DNA of 64,000 nucleotides, taken from positions 496,001 to 560,000 of the forward strand of contig NZ_OY725712.1 of assembly GCF_963360655.1 (NCBI RefSeq), in the 5' to 3' direction. The DNA comes from Collinsella aerofaciens (lineage in GTDB: Bacteria > Actinomycetota > Coriobacteriia > Coriobacteriales > Coriobacteriaceae). A program made the translations under genes and the position numbers. Position 1 is the stretch's first letter, and each line of letters opens with the position of its first letter. Of this stretch, positions 22,082 to 30,221 are shown one piece after another. The notes beneath the pieces are model-generated. The model ran no database searches. It saw only the letters and a list, made by a program, of their open reading frames with translations, and was not told the origin of the DNA.

Positions 22082-22759
22082 TTATACCCCCAGCGGCACG
22101 ATCTTGGTGCCATGGAGCTCGGAGACGCCTAGCGCCGCCGTGACCGCGTCGCGATTTGCCGTAGTGATGCCGCCGCCGGGAAGGATGGTCAAACGATCGC
22201 CCGCATACTCGATTAAACGAGCCAGGTGATCGAAATTATCCTCGATCGACGTACCGGCAGCGCCGCCATGCGTGAGGATGCGCGTAACGCCGCAGTCGGC
22301 AAGTGTATCAATCGCATCGAGCTGAGCCTCGGGCGAGAGCTGGTCAAATGCCATGTGGAAGGTGATGTCAAGGGACTCGCGCTTGCACTCCTCGGTCGCG
22401 CAGCCCGTAGCTATAACGAGGGCGCCGAGGGTGAGTTCGTCGAGCGCCCAGCCGCCGGCACAGGGCTTGCAGCAGCCAAAGACCAGGCCGTCAACGCCGG
22501 CACTCACAGCAAGGCCCAGGTCCATCTCCATCATGCGCAGCTCGTCCTGGTTGTAATGAAAGTCGCCACCACGCGGGCGAATCATGCACATCACTCGCGC
22601 GTCATGCTCGTGAGCGTAGCTGACTGTAGCGCTGATAACGCCGGCGGAAGGCGTGGTGCCACCGACGGCGAGGTTGTCACACAGTTCAATGCGCCCCGCA
22701 CCGGCCTCGATGGCCGCCGGCACTCGCTCAAAGTTCTCGGCACAAAACTCGCACAGCAT
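22082..22759 (-). CDS. cutC: CutC family protein
   Basis: CutC proteins are TIM-barrel proteins linked to copper homeostasis, although their enzyme activity is not established. The 225-residue product has the family pattern EFCAENFERVPAAIEAGAGR, IELCDNLAVGGTTPS, MIRPRGGDFHYNQ, GCCKPCAGGW, FHMAFDQ, RILTHGG and LPGGGI. The ATG at 22757-22759 is chosen because TTGGGGGTC precedes it and the protein then begins like other CutC; an upstream frame adds 19 unrelated residues. It is the first gene of a two-gene unit with the GalT-like gene. No copper-responsive operator was recognised. Confidence 0.88.
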   Translation of the reverse strand: MLCEFCAENFERVPAAIEAGAGRIELCDNLAVGGTTPSAGVISATVSYAHEHDARVMCMIRPRGGDFHYNQDELRMMEMDLGLAVSAGVDGLVFGCCKPCAGGWALDELTLGALVIATGCATEECKRESLDITFHMAFDQLSPEAQLDAIDTLADCGVTRILTHGGAAGTSIEDNFDHLARLIEYAGDRLTILPGGGITTANRDAVTAALGVSELHGTKIVPLGV

Positions 22760-22817
22760 AGATAGACCCCCAAAGACAGCAGATGTTTTCCGACGGGCAT
22801 TGTCACACATCCCCATG

Positions 22818-22885
22818 AAGTTGCGGTGGAATAGGGACTATTTTGGCCTCTGGAGCCCGTATTCAGTCCCTATTTCACCGCAACT
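22818..22885. repeat. Palindromic REP-like element, family 1 copy A
   Basis: Arms AGTTGCGGTGGAATAGGGAC (22819-22838) and GTCCCTATTTCACCGCAACT (22866-22885) pair with one mismatch around a 27-bp loop. A nearly identical element lies at 24769-24837, on the other side of the secreted-protein gene. The pattern is that of REP elements mobilised by RAYT transposases; no transposase is in the window. Confidence 0.8.
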
Positions 22886-23014
22886 CAGAATGATCTCTTG
22901 GGGACGGCACAGCTGGCCGAAAAATGTTGCCGATGGCGAATGTTGCGCAACAAGATTTCGGAATCCCGATTAACCATGGCAGTATCGCATTCGTATTTAG
23001 AGGAAAGGATTGCC

Positions 23015-24187
23015 ATGTTTAAGAGCATCCAGAAGAGCGGAAGGATCGCAGCGGTCGCCATCGGCCTGATCGCAGCCCTGTCTCCGCTCGCAGCCCCTCC
23101 TGCAGCATTAGCCGGCGGTAGCGTACCGACGCCTGAACTGGAGAAGTCGTATAGCTTTAAGGTCAGCAGCGACGTCTCGCATATCAGCACGGGCGACGAT
23201 TCGAAGTTCGGCTATTTATACGATTACGATTACGATGAGGATGACGGTTACAACTTAAAGAGCGTATCTCTCATCAATTTTAATGACGGTAGCGCATGCC
23301 CAATTGCCATCCCGGATAAAGGCCTTGAGTCAGGATGTCCCACATCCAACAATCAACTCTACTGGCGAGACGGCAATAATTTGGTCGCATTCTCGCCAGA
23401 CAACCAAAGTCAAACAGTCCATCCCATCATTTCGACCAAATATGCCTACACCGAAGAAACCGTCTCTTACGACGGAAAAAGAGCCGCCGTGGAACATTAT
23501 GATTATGAATACGAGCCCAAAAAGGTCGAAATCTATGATCTAAAATCCGACAAACTGATCCAGACATATCAATCAAATAAAGATGACTCTTCGTACCGCT
23601 ACTCAAAAGACATGAGCCGTCTGTATGCCCTACAGGACAATAGCAAAGACGGCGTTGTCGCGCTTAGGGTTTTCAATTGCGATACAGGGTCAACGGAATT
23701 AAAAACGGTTAACGTGAAAAAAGATGATAGGTCTTCGGATATCGACGATATCGTCACCAGCTCTTACTCGGACGATATTTATCTTCAGAGCGACACCGCA
23801 TTAATAAAAGCGGACCGCGATGGAAATATGAGCGTTGTTTTCAACGATGACGACCACGCACCCGATTGGCCTTGTTCATACCCTTCGGCGGAGTTTTATG
23901 CCCTCTACACAAAGAAGGGATCGAACGATCTTTTTGAAGAGGATGACGGGGATTACTATCTCAATGAAGAGGATGCGAATCTTAGTATTTATGACCTGAA
24001 AAGTGACAAGATCATCAGCTCAATTGCTTTTCCCTTCGGCGATGGATATCTCGGCGACATCTCGCATGATGGCGGAATCATGCTTGGGACGTACTCAGAC
24101 GATGACAAGTCTTCGGCATGCCTAGTCGATGCAAAAACCGGGCCAAGAGCGAGTTTGATTCTCATTGGTGCGGCCCTACTTTCATGA
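23015..24187 (+). CDS. Secreted beta-propeller-like protein, N-terminal part of a frameshifted gene
   Basis: I do not recognise a named family. The 390 residues start with a clear signal peptide (MFKSIQKSGRIAAVAIGLIAALSP... with AxA-type cleavage near residue 33) and continue with repeated units such as VEIYDLKSDKLIQTYQ and LSIYDLKSDKIISSIAFPFGDG, the look of a YVTN/WD-like beta propeller. The mature part is very acidic (DYDYDEDDG, FEEDDGDYY). AGAGGAAAGGA precedes the ATG at 23015. The frame ends abruptly in an unrelated RASLILIGAALLS, while the natural continuation is found one frame over in the next entry. The gene is visibly more A/T-rich than its neighbours and is bracketed by REP-like palindromes. 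Confidence 0.65.
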   Translation: MFKSIQKSGRIAAVAIGLIAALSPLAAPPAALAGGSVPTPELEKSYSFKVSSDVSHISTGDDSKFGYLYDYDYDEDDGYNLKSVSLINFNDGSACPIAIPDKGLESGCPTSNNQLYWRDGNNLVAFSPDNQSQTVHPIISTKYAYTEETVSYDGKRAAVEHYDYEYEPKKVEIYDLKSDKLIQTYQSNKDDSSYRYSKDMSRLYALQDNSKDGVVALRVFNCDTGSTELKTVNVKKDDRSSDIDDIVTSSYSDDIYLQSDTALIKADRDGNMSVVFNDDDHAPDWPCSYPSAEFYALYTKKGSNDLFEEDDGDYYLNEEDANLSIYDLKSDKIISSIAFPFGDGYLGDISHDGGIMLGTYSDDDKSSACLVDAKTGPRASLILIGAALLS

Positions 24188-24618
24188 ATGGCGATCGCGA
24201 GATTTGGACTGATTATTACGATGAAGACTCATCAACGCTTCACGTAAACATTTATAAATCGAATATCCCCCATTCGCTGCCTGAGGATGTTCTCTACTTT
24301 GTCCAGACTCACTTGCCGTTTGTTATTGGCGGGGGCGTGGCGATCGTCCTCATCATTGGTGGCGCGATTGTTGTCCTTTGCATCCGTAAGAAGCGCGCAA
24401 AGACCGCGAACGGTGCGACAGCCGCAGTGCCCAAGCCTCAGCGCAAGCAGCGTCGTCGTCAGAAGCGCGCCCAGCAGAACGCCGTTCCACCTGCAGCACC
24501 TGCGATGCCGACGGCACCAGCAGCCCCGACTGAGCCTGCCCGCTTCTGCCGTCACTGCGGAACCCCGCTCGTACCCGAAGCCCAGTTCTGCCCCACATGC
24601 GGACAAAAAGTAGACTAG
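24118..24618 (+). CDS. C-terminal part of the frameshifted gene: membrane segment and zinc ribbon
   Basis: Frame +1 relative to the preceding entry continues the propeller protein with KSEFDSHWCGPTFMNGDREIWTDYYDEDSST, then a membrane segment (about VIGGGVAIVLIIGGAIVVLCI), a basic stop-transfer stretch KKRAK, a Pro/Ala-rich linker, and a C-terminal zinc ribbon with two CxxC pairs (CRHCGTPL and CPTCGQKVD). One added G in the GGGCC run near 24138-24142 would restore DAKTGAKSEF and a single protein of about 530 aa. No good ribosome binding site precedes 24118, which supports a broken gene over an independent one. The topology would place the propeller outside and the zinc ribbon inside. Confidence 0.55.
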   Translation: MPSRCKNRAKSEFDSHWCGPTFMNGDREIWTDYYDEDSSTLHVNIYKSNIPHSLPEDVLYFVQTHLPFVIGGGVAIVLIIGGAIVVLCIRKKRAKTANGATAAVPKPQRKQRRRQKRAQQNAVPPAAPAMPTAPAAPTEPARFCRHCGTPLVPEAQFCPTCGQKVD

Positions 24619-24647
24619 CGAACAAAACCCAATAGCCCTCAACCACC

Positions 24648-24688
24648 AAGGCCCCGTTCCGAAACACTCCAGAACGGGGCCTTGTTTT
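24648..24688 (+). terminator. Terminator of the secreted-protein gene
   Basis: AAGGCCCCGTTC (24648-24659) pairs with GAACGGGGCCTT (24672-24683), followed by GTTTT. It is 30 bp beyond the stop codon. Confidence 0.85.
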
Positions 24689-24708
24689 GGTGCAAGGGGG
24701 TGGCGACC

Positions 24709-24764
24709 TAGTCGTTGGGGACGTTCTTAAACGACTAGTCATTCAAGAACGTCCCCAACGACTA
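24709..24764. repeat. Palindromic REP-like element, family 2
   Basis: A perfect 20-bp inverted repeat: TAGTCGTTGGGGACGTTCTT (24709-24728) and its complement (24745-24764) around a 16-bp loop. The GGGGACGTTCTT core is of the kind often seen in RAYT-associated REP sequences. No second copy is visible in this window. Confidence 0.8.
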
Positions 24765-24768
24765 CCTG

Positions 24769-24837
24769 AAGTTGCGGTGGAATAGGGACTGTTTTGGCGT
24801 CTGGAACCCCCAATTAGTCCCTATTTCACCGCAACTT
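24769..24837. repeat. Palindromic REP-like element, family 1 copy B
   Basis: Second copy of the 22818-22885 element, with the same arms (24769-24790 and 24816-24837) and a loop differing at several bases. It lies 4 bp from the family 2 element. Confidence 0.8.
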
Positions 24838-24873
24838 AAAAGGGGCGCTGACCGGGATAGTCAGCGCCCCTTT
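24838..24873 (-). terminator. Terminator of the liv operon
   Basis: A 12-bp stem (24841-24852 with 24860-24871; AGGGGCGCTGAC) lies 11 bp after the livF stop and is followed on the minus strand by TTTT. Confidence 0.85.
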
Positions 24874-24883
24874 GTTGAATGGA

Positions 24884-25597
24884 TTAACCACCAAGATAGG
24901 CCTTGCGGACGTTGTCGTCGTGCAGAAGCTCTTGGCCCGTGCCGGTCATGGTAATCTTGCCGGTCTCGAGCACGTAGCCGCGTGTGGCGATGGAAAGCGC
25001 CATCTGCGCGTTCTGCTCAACCAGGAGCACCGTGGTGCCGGCCTTGTGCAGGTCCTCGACAATCTGGAAGATCTGCTCAATCAGAATCGGCGCCAGGCCC
25101 ATGGAAGGCTCGTCGAGCATGAGCAGCTTGGGGTTGCTCATAAGGGCGCGGCCCATAACGAGCATCTGCTGCTCGCCGCCCGAAAGGGTGCCGGCGACCT
25201 GGCGACGGCGCTCCTTAAGGCGCGGGAACTGCTCGTAGACACGCTCAAGGCCCGGAGCGACCGTGGACTTGGGCTGTGTATAGGCGCCCATCTCCAGGTT
25301 CTCCTCGACCGTCATCTGCAAAAAGGCGCGACGGCCCTCGGGGACCTGAGCCAGGCCCTTACCCACCAGCTTATCGGCGGGCGTATGGGTAATGTCCTCG
25401 CCCATAAACTTGATGGAGCCGGTCTTGGAACGCAGCAGGCCCGAGACGGTTTTAAGCGTCGTAGACTTACCAGCACCGTTCGCACCGATCAGAGCAACGA
25501 TCTCGCCCTCGTTGACGTTAAAGGAGATGTCCTTGATGGCGTGGATGGCGCCGTACCAGACGTTGATGTTGTAGACGGAAAGCATCGGCTCTGCCAT
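24884..25597 (-). CDS. livF: Branched-chain amino acid ABC transporter ATPase LivF
   Basis: One of two ATPases of the high-affinity leucine/isoleucine/valine importer. The 237-residue protein has Walker A GANGAGKS (38-45), Q-loop VPEGRR, signature LSGGEQQ (138-144), Walker B LLMLDEPSMGLAP and the H-loop, all intact. Spacing to livG is zero bases (livG stop at 25598), so the two are translationally coupled. The short length without an N-terminal extension and the GEIVALIGANGAGK start distinguish LivF from LivG. Confidence 0.95.
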   Translation of the reverse strand: MAEPMLSVYNINVWYGAIHAIKDISFNVNEGEIVALIGANGAGKSTTLKTVSGLLRSKTGSIKFMGEDITHTPADKLVGKGLAQVPEGRRAFLQMTVEENLEMGAYTQPKSTVAPGLERVYEQFPRLKERRRQVAGTLSGGEQQMLVMGRALMSNPKLLMLDEPSMGLAPILIEQIFQIVEDLHKAGTTVLLVEQNAQMALSIATRGYVLETGKITMTGTGQELLHDDNVRKAYLGG

Positions 25598-26458
25598 TTA
25601 GTTCTCCCCCTTATCCTGCTTGCCCAGATACGCCTCGATAACGGCGTCGTTGTTCTGGATTTCCTCGGCCGTGCCCTTGGCGATGACCTTACCAAAGTTG
25701 AGCACGCAGATGCCCTCGCAGATGTTCATGACGAGCGACATATCATGCTCGATAAGCATGATGGCAATGCCGAAGGTGTCGCGAATCTTGACGATGTTCT
25801 CCATGAGCTCTGCGGTCTCGGACGGATTCATGCCGGCGGCAGGCTCGTCGAGCAGCAGCAGCTTGGGATTGGTGGCAAGTGCACGGACGATCTCCAGGCG
25901 GCGCTGAGCGCCGTAAGGCAGCGAGCCGGCCTGTTCGTTTGCCAGATGTTCCATATCAAAGATGGACAGCAGCTCCATGGCACGCTCGTGAGCAGCCTTC
26001 TCGTGCTTCCAATACGTCGGCAGGCGCAGCACGCCCTCAAAGCCGGAGTAACGCTCCTGGTTATGCAGGCCGACCTTAACGTTATCCTCCACCGTCATGG
26101 TGTTGAACAGGCGAATGTTCTGGAACGTACGGGCAATACCCATGCGGTTGACCTGATAGACCGACTTGCCCGAGGTGTCCTCGCCGTCGAGCAGGATGGT
26201 GCCGTGCGTGGGCTGGTACACCTTGGTGAGCAGGTTGAAGACCGTGGTCTTGCCGGCGCCGTTGGGACCGATCAGACCGGCAATCTCGGTCTTGCCGATA
26301 GTCAGGCTAAAGTCGTCGACTGCCTTAAGGCCACCGAACTCAATGCCCAGGTGGATGCACTCGAGTGCAGGGCGCTCGCCCAGGTCGCGGTCGGGAACGA
26401 TGGCGCCAGAAGGATACGGGACCATCTTGCCCTTCTTGAACTCAAATTTACTGGGCAT
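25598..26458 (-). CDS. livG: Branched-chain amino acid ABC transporter ATPase LivG
   Basis: Second ATPase of the Liv importer. Walker A GPNGAGKT (64-71), Walker B LLLLDEPAAGMNP, and the LivG-specific variant signature LPYGAQRRLEI in place of LSGGQ are present. The ATG at 26456-26458 follows AAGGAGGTGG at good spacing; an upstream frame would add nine residues that merely contain the ribosome binding site. The first 30 residues (MPSKFEFKKGKMVPYPSGAI) form a short extension before the ATPase core. The gene overlaps livM by 11 bp. Confidence 0.94.
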   Translation of the reverse strand: MPSKFEFKKGKMVPYPSGAIVPDRDLGERPALECIHLGIEFGGLKAVDDFSLTIGKTEIAGLIGPNGAGKTTVFNLLTKVYQPTHGTILLDGEDTSGKSVYQVNRMGIARTFQNIRLFNTMTVEDNVKVGLHNQERYSGFEGVLRLPTYWKHEKAAHERAMELLSIFDMEHLANEQAGSLPYGAQRRLEIVRALATNPKLLLLDEPAAGMNPSETAELMENIVKIRDTFGIAIMLIEHDMSLVMNICEGICVLNFGKVIAKGTAEEIQNNDAVIEAYLGKQDKGEN

Positions 26459-27527
26459 CGGCTGCCACCTCCTTCTTGGAAGCAAAGCGATCCTTGACGC
26501 GACCGAAGAACGCCTTGAGCTGCGGGTTGTTGGTAAAAATCATGACCAGGATCAGCACGATGGCGTAGATGAGCATGCGGTAGTCCGAGAACTGACGGAG
26601 CAGCTCGGGAAGCACCGTGAGCAGCGCCGCCGCGATGACGGAGCCGCGCATATTGCCCAGACCGCCCAGGACCACGAACACCAGAATGAGGATCGACGTG
26701 TTGAAGTCGAACTTGGTGGCGGAGAGCTGCGAGAAGTTACCGCCGAAGAGGGCTCCGGCAGCACCGGCGAGGGCAGCGGAAACCACGAAGGCGATCATGC
26801 GGTACTCGGTGACGGAGATGCCTACGGACTCGGCTGCAATCTTGTTATCGCGCACGGCCATAATGGCACGGCCGGTACGGCTGCGAACCAGGTTGAGCAC
26901 GATCACGAGTGCGACCATGACCAGGATGGCACCGGCGAGGAAGGTCGAGTACGTCGACACGCCCGAGGCGCCCTGGGCGCCCTTGATGATGGCGGTGCCG
27001 TCCTCGAGCAGGTGCAGGTCGTCGATCGTGGAGTTGCCCGTGATGTTAAAGATCACGTGCAGGCCGCGGGAGTCGACGCCCACAATGAGGCAGGTGACGA
27101 TCTCTTTGATGATCTCGCCAAAAGCCAGGGTCACGATAGCCAGATAGTCGCCGCTCAGGCGCAGGACCGGGATGCCGATCAAGAAGCCCAGGATGGCGGC
27201 AGCGATGGCGCCGACCACGATGCTGATGATAAGGCGCACCGGATCGGAGGGAACGGCGCTCTCAAGGGCGACCGCGGTGACGATGCCCGTGTAGGCGCCG
27301 ACGCTCATAAAGCCCGCATGGCCCAGCGACAGATCGCCCGCGATGCCGACGACAAGGTTGAGGGAAATGGCCATGACGATGTAGGCCGTGATGGGAACCA
27401 ACTGACCGGCGATCATGCGCGGAATCATGTGGTTCGACTGCATAAAGAACACGATGGCGAAGGCCACGATGCACATGGCGTACGTAACAAAGTCGTGACG
27501 CGTCTGCTTATCTTTAAGAAACTTCAT
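26448..27527 (-). CDS. livM: Branched-chain amino acid ABC transporter permease LivM
   Basis: Inner-membrane permease, 359 aa with about nine membrane segments. The family pattern is clear: AISLNLVVGIAGDLSLGHAGFMSVGAYTG near the N-terminus and the EAA-like cytoplasmic loop VRSRTGRAIMAVRDNKIAAESVGI that docks the ATPases. The ATG at 27525-27527 is preferred over a GTG nine bases upstream because AGGTGA then sits at correct spacing. It forms the channel together with LivH. Confidence 0.94.
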   Translation of the reverse strand: MKFLKDKQTRHDFVTYAMCIVAFAIVFFMQSNHMIPRMIAGQLVPITAYIVMAISLNLVVGIAGDLSLGHAGFMSVGAYTGIVTAVALESAVPSDPVRLIISIVVGAIAAAILGFLIGIPVLRLSGDYLAIVTLAFGEIIKEIVTCLIVGVDSRGLHVIFNITGNSTIDDLHLLEDGTAIIKGAQGASGVSTYSTFLAGAILVMVALVIVLNLVRSRTGRAIMAVRDNKIAAESVGISVTEYRMIAFVVSAALAGAAGALFGGNFSQLSATKFDFNTSILILVFVVLGGLGNMRGSVIAAALLTVLPELLRQFSDYRMLIYAIVLILVMIFTNNPQLKAFFGRVKDRFASKKEVAADAQ

Positions 27528-27536
27528 ACCGCTCAC

Positions 27537-28418
27537 CTACACCTTCTCGGGGACGTACTTGCCCAAGAGTCCGGCAGGCTTGACGAGCAGGACGATGATC
27601 AAAACACCAAAGACGATGGAGTTGGCAAGGCTCGTGGAAATGTAGGCCTGCGCCATCGCCTCGATGATGCCGATGAGAATGCCGCCGACAAAGGCGCCGG
27701 GGATGGAACCGATGCCACCGAAGACGGCGGCGTCGAAGGCCTTGATGCCAGGCATGGCGCCCGTCGTAGGCTGCAGCACCGGCGAGTAGGAGCACAGCAG
27801 CACGCCGGCGATGGCGGCAAGGGCAGAGCCTATGGCAAACGTCATCGAGATGGTGCGGTTGACGTTGATGCCCATGAGCTGAGCGGCGGCCTTGTCCTCG
27901 GACACGGCACGCATGGCTTTGCCCATCTTGGTCTTTCCTGTAAAGAACATCAGGCCGGCCATGATAACCAGGCAGGCGACGATGGTGACGAGCGAGACGG
28001 CGCTTACGTTGAACTTGGCCAAGAACTCCGGCACCTGGAAGGTGACGAGCGAAGTGAAGTTCTTGGGCGTGGCGCCCCACAGAAGCTGCGCGGCGTTCTG
28101 CAGGAAGTAAGACACGCCGATAGCCGTGATCAGAACGGCCAGCGGGCCCGCCTGACGCAGCGGCTTATAGGCCAGACCCTCGATGAGAACACCGAGAACG
28201 GTACAGACCACACAAGAGAGAACTACAGATGCCCAGCCCGGGAGGCCGAGATACGACGTGGCGCAGAACGAGACATAGGCACCGACCATGATGACATCGC
28301 CGTGAGCGAAGTTGAGCATCTTGGCGATACCGTAGACCATGGTGTAGCCCAACGCGATGATGGCGTAGACGCTGCCCATGGACAGGCCGTTGACCAGGTA
28401 TTGGATAAAGACCGTCAT
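27537..28418 (-). CDS. livH: Branched-chain amino acid ABC transporter permease LivH
   Basis: Partner permease of LivM, 293 aa, with FIQYLVNGLSMGSVYAIIALG at the start, MVYGIAKMLNFAHGDVIMVGAY, and the cytoplasmic loop KTKMGKAMRAVSEDKAAAQLMGI. The ATG at 28416-28418 (GGGGGAT upstream) is chosen; another ATG three codons earlier would overlap the Shine-Dalgarno sequence. The stop is 9 bp from the livM start. A 140-bp gap with a strong hairpin separates it from livJ. Confidence 0.94.
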   Translation of the reverse strand: MTVFIQYLVNGLSMGSVYAIIALGYTMVYGIAKMLNFAHGDVIMVGAYVSFCATSYLGLPGWASVVLSCVVCTVLGVLIEGLAYKPLRQAGPLAVLITAIGVSYFLQNAAQLLWGATPKNFTSLVTFQVPEFLAKFNVSAVSLVTIVACLVIMAGLMFFTGKTKMGKAMRAVSEDKAAAQLMGINVNRTISMTFAIGSALAAIAGVLLCSYSPVLQPTTGAMPGIKAFDAAVFGGIGSIPGAFVGGILIGIIEAMAQAYISTSLANSIVFGVLIIVLLVKPAGLLGKYVPEKV

Positions 28419-28494
28419 GTTCCACATCCCCCTTTCGAATAGGTTTCCAGTTAATGTATGAAACAGGGACGTTACATCGTCCCTAGATACCAAG

Positions 28495-28526
28495 CAAGCA
28501 GGGAAGGCCAAAACCTCCCCTGCTTG
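28495..28526 (-). promoter_or_regulatory. Intercistronic hairpin between livJ and livH
   Basis: CAAGCAGGGGAGG and CCTTCCCTGCTTG form a long stem about 30 bp after the livJ stop, with no T-run on the minus strand. Such stems commonly protect the binding-protein mRNA or partially terminate, yielding more LivJ than transporter. Confidence 0.55.
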
Positions 28527-28557
28527 GGATCAAAACCGCTCTATGTAAGGCGGCCTA

Positions 28558-29745
28558 TTAGGCCTGTACGTACTTGCCATCGGTGATGACGTACGCCGTG
28601 GGCTCCTTCTGAACCTGGCCCTTATCGTTCCAGGTGAGCTTGCCGGTCAGACCGTCAACGGTAATCTTGAGCATAGCCTTGGACAGCTTCTCGGCGGCCT
28701 CGGTCGGATCGGCGTCGACTCCAAGACCGGCCTCCCTGACGGCCTCGGCCAACGCGTGCACGCCGTCGTAGGCGTCGGCGGCAAACTGGTCGGGGGTATC
28801 GCCGTACTTATCCTTGTAAGCGTTGACGAAGTCGGCGTTCTTCTCGTCGTCGGCAGAGAACGGGGTCATGAGCAGCAGACCCTCGGCAAGAGAGGTATCG
28901 AAGCCCTCAACGCCCAGGATGCCGTCCATGCCGTCGCAGCCCATCATCTTGACGTCGTAGCCCATGTCCTTGGCGTTCTTGAGCAAAACGGACGCCGGCG
29001 TGTAGTAGATCGGCGCAAAGATCATGGTGGCGCCGGCCTGCTTGGCCTTGGTCAGCTGGTTGGTAAAGCTCGTGGCGGAGTCGTCCTTAAAGGTCTCCTC
29101 GTCGACAATCTCGAGCTTGGACTCAGCGGCCTGGGCCTTAAAGGAATCTGCGATGCCCGAAGAATAGGCGTCGCCGGAGTTATAGAACAGCACGAACTTC
29201 TCGTCCGCATACTTCTGCGCCAGGAACTTGGCAGCGTTGACACCCTGGTTGGGGTCGGTGAAGCAAACCTGGAAGACGCAATCCTTGCCGTCGGTGACGT
29301 CCTCGGAGGACGCGGACGGGGTGATCATGAACGTCTTGGGGTCGTTACCGCACTCTGCGGCAACGGCAACCGACGCACCCGTGGTGGTCGGACCGACGAG
29401 GGCCTGCATGCCCCAGTCGAGCAGGGTGTTGAAGGCGTTGACGGCCTTCTCGCCATCGGCCTGGTCATCCTCGGCCTTGCTGGCAAGCGGCAGCTCCTTG
29501 GTCGAGAAATCCTTGCAGCCAAGCTCGACACCCTGGGTAACGGACTTGCCGTAGGACGCGTTGGCGCCAGTCAGCGGGCCGATGGTGCCGATCTTAAACG
29601 AAGCGTCGCCCGAAGCGGAACCGCTGTCGCCGCCGTTGGAGGAGCAGCCAGCTAGAATGGACATCGCCCCCAGACCTGCTGCGCTCGCGATAACGCTCCT
29701 GCGATTCATAACAGGGTTCAATGACTTACCGGTGAGGCTCGACAT
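28558..29745 (-). CDS. livJ: Branched-chain amino acid ABC transporter substrate-binding lipoprotein
   Basis: This 395-residue extracellular binding protein delivers branched-chain amino acids to LivHM. A twin-arginine-like NRRSVIAS and hydrophobic stretch lead to the lipobox LAGC, with Cys34 as the predicted lipid anchor, followed by a Ser/Gly-rich linker. The mature part has the periplasmic-binding type I pattern FKIGTIGPLTGANASYGKSVTQGVELG and later FAADAYDGVHALAEAV. GAGAGGAGAG precedes the ATG at 29743-29745. It is first in livJHMGF. The C-terminus EPTAYVITDGKYVQA is matched by a relic 270 bp upstream. Confidence 0.94.
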   Translation of the reverse strand: MSSLTGKSLNPVMNRRSVIASAAGLGAMSILAGCSSNGGDSGSASGDASFKIGTIGPLTGANASYGKSVTQGVELGCKDFSTKELPLASKAEDDQADGEKAVNAFNTLLDWGMQALVGPTTTGASVAVAAECGNDPKTFMITPSASSEDVTDGKDCVFQVCFTDPNQGVNAAKFLAQKYADEKFVLFYNSGDAYSSGIADSFKAQAAESKLEIVDEETFKDDSATSFTNQLTKAKQAGATMIFAPIYYTPASVLLKNAKDMGYDVKMMGCDGMDGILGVEGFDTSLAEGLLLMTPFSADDEKNADFVNAYKDKYGDTPDQFAADAYDGVHALAEAVREAGLGVDADPTEAAEKLSKAMLKITVDGLTGKLTWNDKGQVQKEPTAYVITDGKYVQA

Positions 29746-30016
29746 GCGGCTCTCCTCTCAAATCTCGTCGGGTTTCGGTAACCCGACAGGCCATCCTTCG
29801 CCGTGTTCGGCGTTCGCAAAATAGTAGACGCTTTAGTTGAGAAAAGTGGCGATTATTTCAACTTTTCTTTTGTTTTGTCCATTTATCCGAGATTATGCGT
29901 ATTTCTGTCGGTTTATGCAGTTTAGCCACTTTATTGTGTGAAAGTATTGTTTCCGTTCTGTTACAAGCGTCCCTGCCCTGATTAAAACGGCCTCACCGGT
30001 CGCGTTTTGTGCGCAC
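29746..30016. promoter_or_regulatory. livJ upstream region
   Basis: A/T-rich stretch that must carry the livJ promoter, but I could not find a convincing -35/-10 pair. A 7-bp inverted repeat (GAAAAGT 29841-29847, ACTTTTC 29861-29867) inside a T/A-rich context is a possible operator. Nothing coding is seen. Confidence 0.35.
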
Positions 30017-30064
30017 CTAGGCAGCGATGTACTTGCCGTCCTGAATCACATAGGCTGTAGGTCG
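30017..30064 (-). pseudogene. C-terminal relic of a second livJ
   Basis: Read on the minus strand this encodes RPTAYVIQDGKYIAA followed by TAG, against EPTAYVITDGKYVQA and stop for livJ. The match continues no further upstream. It is the last 15 codons of a degraded livJ paralogue that once stood immediately upstream of the present operon. Confidence 0.75.
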
Positions 30065-30221
30065 TATGTAGTGAGCATGTTTCCAATGTTTCCGCAGCGT
30101 TTCGGGGGTGCCGTTTTGTGCGACTCCTGTTGCCTGGCGAGCACGCGCCCTCGGTTCACGCTAGAATGCACTCAACCTTTAAGCGGTTAATCCATCCATG
30201 AGATGCACGAAGGAGCTATCT

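Noticed and set aside
24130-24145. Programmed -1 frameshift in the secreted-protein gene
   Set aside because: The site is GCA AAA ACC GGG, not a canonical X XXY YYZ heptamer; ACC cannot re-pair as AAC, and no strong downstream structure is evident. A single-base deletion in the G run explains it better.
26166-28442. A 758-codon open frame on the plus strand, antisense to livGMH
   Set aside because: It mirrors GC-rich third positions of the real genes; the protein is a His/Asp/Gly-rich low-complexity text with no family motifs.
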